Shown here: one piece after another, positions 7,063 through 11,230 of the stretch
How positions within the stretch are numbered: the stretch's first letter is position 1
How the letters are laid out: each line of letters begins with the position of its first letter
From: Rhabdothermincola sp037478855
GTDB lineage: Bacteria; Actinomycetota; Acidimicrobiia; Acidimicrobiales; Acidimicrobilacustridaceae
Direction: 5' to 3'
Length of the DNA: 11,230 nt
Assembly (NCBI GenBank): GCA_037478855.1
Contig: JBBFLY010000080.1
Coordinates: forward strand, 1-11,230
Translations under genes and position numbers: made by a program
The notes under the pieces: generated by a model
Databases searched by the model: none
Told to the model about the DNA's origin: nothing
What the model saw: the letters and a program-made list of their open reading frames with translations, nothing else

Positions 7063-8043
7063 ATGGCGGGAGGCCAGGAGCGCATCCTCCGCCGGCGCAT
7101 CAAGAGCGTCGAGTCGACCAAGAAGATCACCCGTGCCATGGAGCTGATCGCGGCCACGAGGGTCGTGAAGGCCCAAGAGCGGGCTGCCGCGGCGCGCCCG
7201 TACGCCGAGGAGATCACCGCGGTCATCCTCGACCTCGTGAAGGCCGGAGCGGCGAAGGACAGCCCGCTGCTGCGCACCCACCCGGACGCAAACAAGGCCG
7301 CCGTCGTCGTGATCACCAGCGACCGTGGTCTGTGCGGTGCCTACAACAACACGATCATCCGCATGGCTGAGCGGGAGATCCAGGCGTTCCGCAACGAGGG
7401 GCTCGACTACGAGCTGGTCTGCGTCGGCGCGAAGGCGATCAACTACTTCAAGTTCCGCAACTACCGCATCGCCGCACAGTTCACGGGTGTGACCGACCAG
7501 CCCACCTATGACCACGCCCGCGAGATCGCCGTGGCGATCCGGGAACCGTTCGCGGACGGGGAGCTGGCCTCGGTCAACCTCGCATACTGGCGCTTCGCCT
7601 CCGCGGGCTCACAGGAGCCGGTGATCCGCCGGTTCCTCCCGCTGAAGGTCGAAGAGGACGGCAACGGCGGCAGCGGCCCCTCCGCCGATTTCGAGTACGA
7701 GCCGTCTCCCACGGAGATCCTCGGTGAGCTGCTGCCGCGCTACGTCGAATCCCGCGTCTACTCGGCGCTGCTCGATGCGTCGGCCTCCGAGCACGCGGCC
7801 CGCCAGCGGGCCATGAAGTCGGCCACCGACAATGCGGAGGAGCTGAAGATCACGCTCACCCGCATCATGAACCGCGCCCGTCAGGACGCCATCACCACCG
7901 AGATCATGGAGATCGTCGGTGGTGCCGAGGCACTCAAGCAGGGCAAGGGAGACAAAGAGGACATCCTCGTCGACCACCTGATGGCCGAGCACCTCTTCGA
8001 CCAGCATCTCGACCGCCTTGACCGGGCACGCTCGCTCCACTGA
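7063..8043 (+). CDS. atpG: F1Fo ATP synthase subunit gamma, with C-terminal extension
   Basis: The central rotating shaft, 326 aa, against about 285-305 in most bacteria. The N-terminal helix LRRRIKSVESTKKITRAMEL (9-28), SDRGLCGAYN (86-95), EHAARQRAMKSATDNAEEL (243-261) and NRARQDAITTEIMEIVGGAE (270-289) are all typical. Most gamma chains end at the GGAxAL reached here at residue 291; this one continues in frame for 35 more charged residues (292-326) with family-like codon use up to TGA 8041-8043. A Gly/Ser/Glu-rich loop at 196-212 precedes EPSPTEILGELLPRYV. ATG 7063 sits 3 bp after the atpA stop, with a purine-rich Shine-Dalgarno (7045-7055) inside atpA. Confidence 0.97.
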   Translation: MAGGQERILRRRIKSVESTKKITRAMELIAATRVVKAQERAAAARPYAEEITAVILDLVKAGAAKDSPLLRTHPDANKAAVVVITSDRGLCGAYNNTIIRMAEREIQAFRNEGLDYELVCVGAKAINYFKFRNYRIAAQFTGVTDQPTYDHAREIAVAIREPFADGELASVNLAYWRFASAGSQEPVIRRFLPLKVEEDGNGGSGPSADFEYEPSPTEILGELLPRYVESRVYSALLDASASEHAARQRAMKSATDNAEELKITLTRIMNRARQDAITTEIMEIVGGAEALKQGKGDKEDILVDHLMAEHLFDQHLDRLDRARSLH

Positions 8044-8082
8044 CGCCAGACCGCTCGCACGCACACAGGAGACCAAGCACCG

Positions 8083-9530
<1,448 letters not shown>

Positions 9531-9531
<1 letters not shown>

Positions 9532-9929
9532 TGCCGCTGCATGTGGAGCTCGTCTCGCCGGAGCGGACCCTGCTCTCGGCGGAGGCCACGATGGTGCAGG
9601 CGCGCACGCTCGGCGGTGGTGACATCGCGTTCCTGCCGGGGCATGCCCCGTTCATCGGCGCGCTGGCCATCCACACCGTGAGGATCCGCCTCACCGACGG
9701 CCGCGAGGAGCAGGCCGCGGTGCACGGAGGGTTCATCGAGGTCTTCAACGACCAGGTGAAGATCCTCTCGGACATGGCCGAGCTCGGCAGCCAGGTGGAC
9801 GTCGAGCGGGCCCGCCGGGCGATGGAGCGTGCCGAGGAGGCGATCCGAAAAGGCGATGACGCCGCTGCGGTGGCGGCGTTGGCCCGCGCGCATGCCCGTC
9901 TGGCTGCCGCCGGTCACCTCGTTTCCTGA
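9531..9929 (+). CDS. atpC: F1Fo ATP synthase subunit epsilon
   Basis: The rotor subunit that couples gamma to the c-ring and can restrain ATP hydrolysis; 132 aa. It has the full two-domain form: an N-terminal beta-sandwich (about 1-86) with GGGDIAFLPGHAPFIGAL (28-45) and HGGFIEV (65-71), then a helical hairpin (about 89-127) rich in Ala, Arg and Glu. Mycobacterial epsilon is a little shorter in the second helix, so a normal regulatory C-terminus may exist here; that is inference. ATG 9531 overlaps the atpD stop by one base (TGATG). This is the last gene of the operon. A convincing intrinsic terminator is not visible downstream. Confidence 0.96.
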
Positions 9930-10023
9930 CCGCCCCCTTCCTTCCCCTGCCGGATCTCGGTCTTTCGTCGGTTTCGAGACCCGCTCCGGCTGAGGTGCTT
10001 GGGGATGACCGGCTCTTCGGGAT
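9930..10023. other. Spacer between atpC and mobile-element debris
   Basis: A 94-bp stretch with no open frame of note. It starts with a pyrimidine run (9931-9949). A weak stem, GGTCT (9959-9963) with AGACC (9977-9981), extendable inward by two pairs across a two-base bulge, could form, but no T-run follows it. The operon may therefore end by Rho or read through into the region beyond. Confidence 0.4.
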
Positions 10024-10107
10024 TCAGCGCGGCGTGATGGTCGCGAGCAGGTGCCAATTGGGTCGGCCGGCGTAGAGCAGTGTGCGGATCCGGTAGTTGC
10101 GGAACTG
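10024..10107 (-). pseudogene. Stranded transposase-like C-terminus (possibly ISL3 type)
   Basis: Read on the - strand, the frame ending at TGA (10024-10026) gives a 27-residue stretch containing QFRNYRIRTLLYAGRPNW followed by HLLATITPR and the stop. The NYRIRxLLYAG pattern recalls the end of ISL3-type transposases; the family assignment is from memory and uncertain. The frame is open only back to a stop at 10216-10218, contains no plausible start, and loses the transposase character upstream of about 10107, so this is a remnant rather than a gene. It shows that an older mobile element once lay next to the atp operon. Confidence 0.45.
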
Positions 10108-10147
10108 TGAGGTGTGTCTGCCTTCGCGCGACGAACTCGCGTGGGAT

Positions 10148-10235
10148 TCAGACCGTATAGCGGGGGTGCTGGCGGTGGTTGGGTGGGGTGATGGTGAGGG
10201 TGGGGTCGGGGTGTGTCAGGGGGGTGATCGCGTCG
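10148..10235 (-). pseudogene. Orphan gene tail cut by an IS end, family unknown
   Basis: On the - strand an in-frame tail of 28 residues runs up to TGA (10148-10150); it contains AITPLTHPDPTLTITPP and ends HPRYTV. It is rich in Pro and Thr. Its reading frame enters from the terminal repeat of IS-A at 10236, so if it was once coding, IS-A has separated it from its 5' part. I do not recognise the family, and the composition is biased enough that it may never have been a protein. The opposite strand of the same stretch is a G-run array. Confidence 0.25.
10198..10224 (+). other. G-quadruplex-type G-run array
   Basis: Four runs of three or more G with short loops: GGG (10198-10200), T, GGGG (10202-10205), TC, GGGG (10208-10211), a seven-base loop, and a run of six G (10219-10224). 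This fits the usual G3+N1-7 quadruplex rule on the + strand. Two further G runs (10181-10183 and 10185-10188) lie just upstream. It sits directly before the left end of IS-A. Formation in the cell is unproven, and high GC makes such runs less surprising. Confidence 0.5.
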
Positions 10236-10260
10236 TGGGCATCTTCCCGAACTGTGGAGG
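10236..10260 (+). repeat. Terminal inverted repeat, left end of IS-A
   Basis: It starts TGGGC, contains TTCCC, and ends GTGGAGG (10254-10260). Aligned without gaps against 10360-10384 it agrees at 18 of 25 bases, including the first five and the last seven. The 5'-TG start is the IS3-family rule. Confidence 0.65.
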
Positions 10261-10277
10261 CCTCCTCTGTGAGGAGG
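10261..10277 (+). promoter_or_regulatory. Hairpin that hides the orfA ribosome-binding site of IS-A
   Basis: A perfect 7-bp stem, CCTCCTC (10261-10267) with GAGGAGG (10271-10277), closed by the loop TGT. The 3' arm is the Shine-Dalgarno of the GTG start at 10284 (6 bp away). Any transcript entering from outside the element would fold this stem and block orfA. IS10 and IS50 use comparable folding to avoid activation by read-through transcription; the parallel is inference. Confidence 0.6.
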
Positions 10278-10283
10278 ATCCAT

Positions 10284-10359
10284 GTGAGAGAAGCGGCGCG
10301 ACGGCTGTACGACCCTGAGTTCCGGGAGGGTGCTGTGCGGATCGTTCGCGAGACCGGGA
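10284..10359 (+). pseudogene. IS3-family transposase OrfA, N-terminal fragment
   Basis: From GTG 10284 the + strand encodes MREAARRLYDPEFREGAVRI followed by VRETG, the classic opening of IS3 OrfA, whose helix-turn-helix domain binds the element ends. The similarity stops after 25 residues at the start of IS-B (10360). The frame continues to TGA 10461-10463, but those residues are only the antisense of the IS-B end. The Shine-Dalgarno GAGGAGG (10271-10277) is strong. An ATG at 10282 is followed immediately by TGA and cannot be the real start. The gene is broken and cannot make a functional OrfA in this copy. Confidence 0.8.
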
Positions 10360-10384
10360 TGGGCTTCCCCCCTGATCGTGGAGG
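10360..10384 (-). repeat. Terminal inverted repeat, orfB-side end of IS-B
   Basis: Read inward on the + strand it starts TGGGC, contains a run of six C (10367-10372) and ends GTGGAGG (10378-10384). It agrees with the IS-A end at 18 of 25 positions without gaps. The two elements are therefore likely relatives but not copies of one another. Confidence 0.65.
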
Positions 10385-10420
10385 GTCCGGTTGTGCAGCT
10401 CGGGCGGTCACGGTAGCGAC

Positions 10421-10489
10421 CGCTTCGTGGTCGATGGGGGACTTCGTGTCGCAGCGGCTGTGACGTCGGCGGCGGTTGTAGTTGTCGAT
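10421..10489 (-). pseudogene. OrfB 3' coding remnant stranded behind the amber stop
   Basis: In the same - strand frame, directly after TAG 10490-10492, the sequence reads IDNYNRRRRHSRCDTKSPID then HEA, the conserved end of IS3 OrfB proteins. Replacing the TAG by TGG would restore the expected Trp before IDNYN, so a single G-to-A change explains the break. No in-frame stop follows before the element end; the frame runs on to 10148 through IS-A, which hints at further decay at the 3' end. Confidence 0.8.
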
Positions 10490-11230
10490 CTAGGCAGTGA
10501 CTCGCCTTCGGGCTTCGTCTTTGGTGTGGGACGTGGTTCGGGATAGCAGCTCGTGCTCGAGGGTGGAGAAGAACGACTCGGCCGCGGCGTTGTCGAGACA
10601 GCTTCCGGTGCGGCCCATGGACTGGCGGATCTTGTGGTGGTCGCAGGCTTTGGTGAACGCGTCGGCGGTGTAGGTCGAGCCCCGGTCGGAGTGGAAGATC
10701 ACGCCGGCCACGGTCCCGTCCCGGATCGCCACTGCGGTCTGGATGGCGGCGTTGGCCAGTTCGGCGTCGGCGTGCTCGCCGATGGCGAAGCCGACGATGC
10801 GCCGGCTGAACAGGTCCTCCACGTCGGCCAGGTAGAGCTTGCCCTCCAGCGTCGGGATCTCGGTCATGTCGCCGCACCACTTCTCGTTCGGGGCAGTCGC
10901 CGAGAAGTCACGCTTGATGAGGTCGGGGAACGGCACGGCGCGCTTGTCGGGCCGGGTGAGGCACCGGAACCGGCGCTTGGGGCGGGCCACCAGGCCTTGG
11001 CGGGCCATGCTGGCCGTCACCGTCTTCTCGCTCACCCGCCAGCCCAGATCACGCAGCTCGGCGTGGATGCGCGGGCTGCCGTAGGTGTCGGGCTCACCAC
11101 CGGAGTCTGCGAAGATCTCCGCGACCTTGGCGTCAAGGACGGCACGCCGCTGCTGGGCTGGCGTCGGCTTGCGGTCACGCCACGTGTAGAACCAGCTCTC
11201 GCTGACACCGAGTGCCCGGCAGGCGACCGC
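10490..11230 (-). CDS. IS3-family transposase OrfB (DDE), 5'-partial, ends at a premature amber stop
   Basis: The integrase-type catalytic protein of an IS3 element. 246 codons are visible, from the right window edge to TAG at 10490-10492; the start lies outside. The visible part begins with RALGVSESWFYTWRDRKP, then TYGSPRIHAELRDLGWRVS, the HTH_21-type linker region, followed by the rve catalytic core. The DDE triad is complete: Asp in WCGDMTEI (10868-10870), Asp in FHSDRGSTYT (10685-10687) and Glu in NAAAESFFSTLEHE (10577-10579), with 35 residues between the last two, as IS3 requires. The stop falls after EARRRVTA, where family members read on as a Trp/Phe followed by IxxYNxxRxHS. That sequence is still present beyond the stop, so this copy has lost its last 25-30 residues and is probably inactive. 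Confidence 0.93.
   Translation of the reverse strand, partial: AVACRALGVSESWFYTWRDRKPTPAQQRRAVLDAKVAEIFADSGGEPDTYGSPRIHAELRDLGWRVSEKTVTASMARQGLVARPKRRFRCLTRPDKRAVPFPDLIKRDFSATAPNEKWCGDMTEIPTLEGKLYLADVEDLFSRRIVGFAIGEHADAELANAAIQTAVAIRDGTVAGVIFHSDRGSTYTADAFTKACDHHKIRQSMGRTGSCLDNAAAESFFSTLEHELLSRTTSHTKDEARRRVTA

Larger units (their letters stand above)
10236..10359 (+). mobile_element. Left fragment of an IS3-family element (IS-A), interrupted by IS-B
   Basis: The fragment begins with TGGGC at 10236, the start of a 25-base terminal repeat (10236-10260) that matches the end of IS-B at 18 of 25 positions, and continues through an orfA start at 10284 to about 10359, where IS-B begins. The 23-bp gap between terminal repeat and orfA is normal for IS3 elements. 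Only 124 bp of the element are in the window; the rest would lie beyond IS-B if the insertion model is right. Confidence 0.7.
10360..11230 (-). mobile_element. IS3-family element (IS-B), right part; continues past the window
   Basis: This element runs on the - strand. Its orfB-side end is placed at 10360, where TG begins a 25-base terminal repeat (10360-10384) related to that of IS-A. The boundary also falls exactly where OrfA similarity of IS-A stops, after the first base of the next codon. The orfB gene fills 10490-11230 and enters from the right edge, so the other end, its orfA and any target duplication are outside the window. The bases just left of the boundary, GGGA (10356-10359), are the candidate target duplication. 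Confidence 0.75.

Noticed and set aside
9959..9981. Possible intrinsic terminator after atpC
   Set aside because: The stem is only five to seven pairs with a bulge and no T-run follows, so it cannot be called.
10097..10318. A 73-residue + strand open frame over the G-run region
   Set aside because: Gly/Val-rich low-complexity translation, no ribosome-binding site of note, and it conflicts with the OrfA start at 10284.

Overview
The window is high-GC bacterial DNA holding mostly housekeeping genes on the + strand, with insertion-sequence debris at the right edge. Several traits point to an actinobacterium: the GC-rich third codon positions, a WecA-type gene directly before the atp genes (as in mycobacteria), a GDRKTGKT Walker A in the alpha subunit (the mycobacterial form), and an extended alpha C-terminus. 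The two separate b-type genes next to an unfused delta gene would fit a deep-branching, Acidimicrobiia-like lineage. That placement is inference and no rRNA is present to confirm it.

Layout: (1) 1-717, the C-terminal 238 codons of glyA (serine hydroxymethyltransferase). (2) 733-1899, a polyprenyl-phosphate GlcNAc-1-phosphate transferase of the WecA/TagO type. (3) 1940-9929, a complete F1Fo ATP synthase operon in the order atpZ-like, atpI, atpB (a), atpE (c), atpF (b), a second b-type gene, atpH (delta), atpA (alpha), atpG (gamma), atpD (beta), atpC (epsilon). Genes mostly overlap or lie within about 40 bp, so a single polycistronic unit, possibly starting upstream at glyA/wecA, is likely. All catalytic and proton-pathway residues that can be checked by eye are present, so this should be a working proton-driven ATP synthase.

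(4) 9930-11230, a mobile-element graveyard. It contains a stranded transposase-like C-terminus (- strand), another orphan gene tail (- strand), the left end of one IS3-family element (IS-A, + strand, from about 10236), and a second IS3-family element (IS-B, - strand, from about 10360 to beyond the window) that appears to have landed inside orfA of IS-A. The two IS ends share 18 of 25 terminal bases. OrfB of IS-B keeps its DDE triad but carries an amber stop where a conserved Trp is expected.

I see no new defence, biosynthetic or signalling system here. The observations most worth checking are subunit variations (a 35-residue gamma tail that would lie beyond the normal end of the central shaft, an acidic alpha tail, an N-terminal extension on c, and tandem b paralogues coupled to delta) and the nested IS3 structure with a hairpin that hides a ribosome-binding site.
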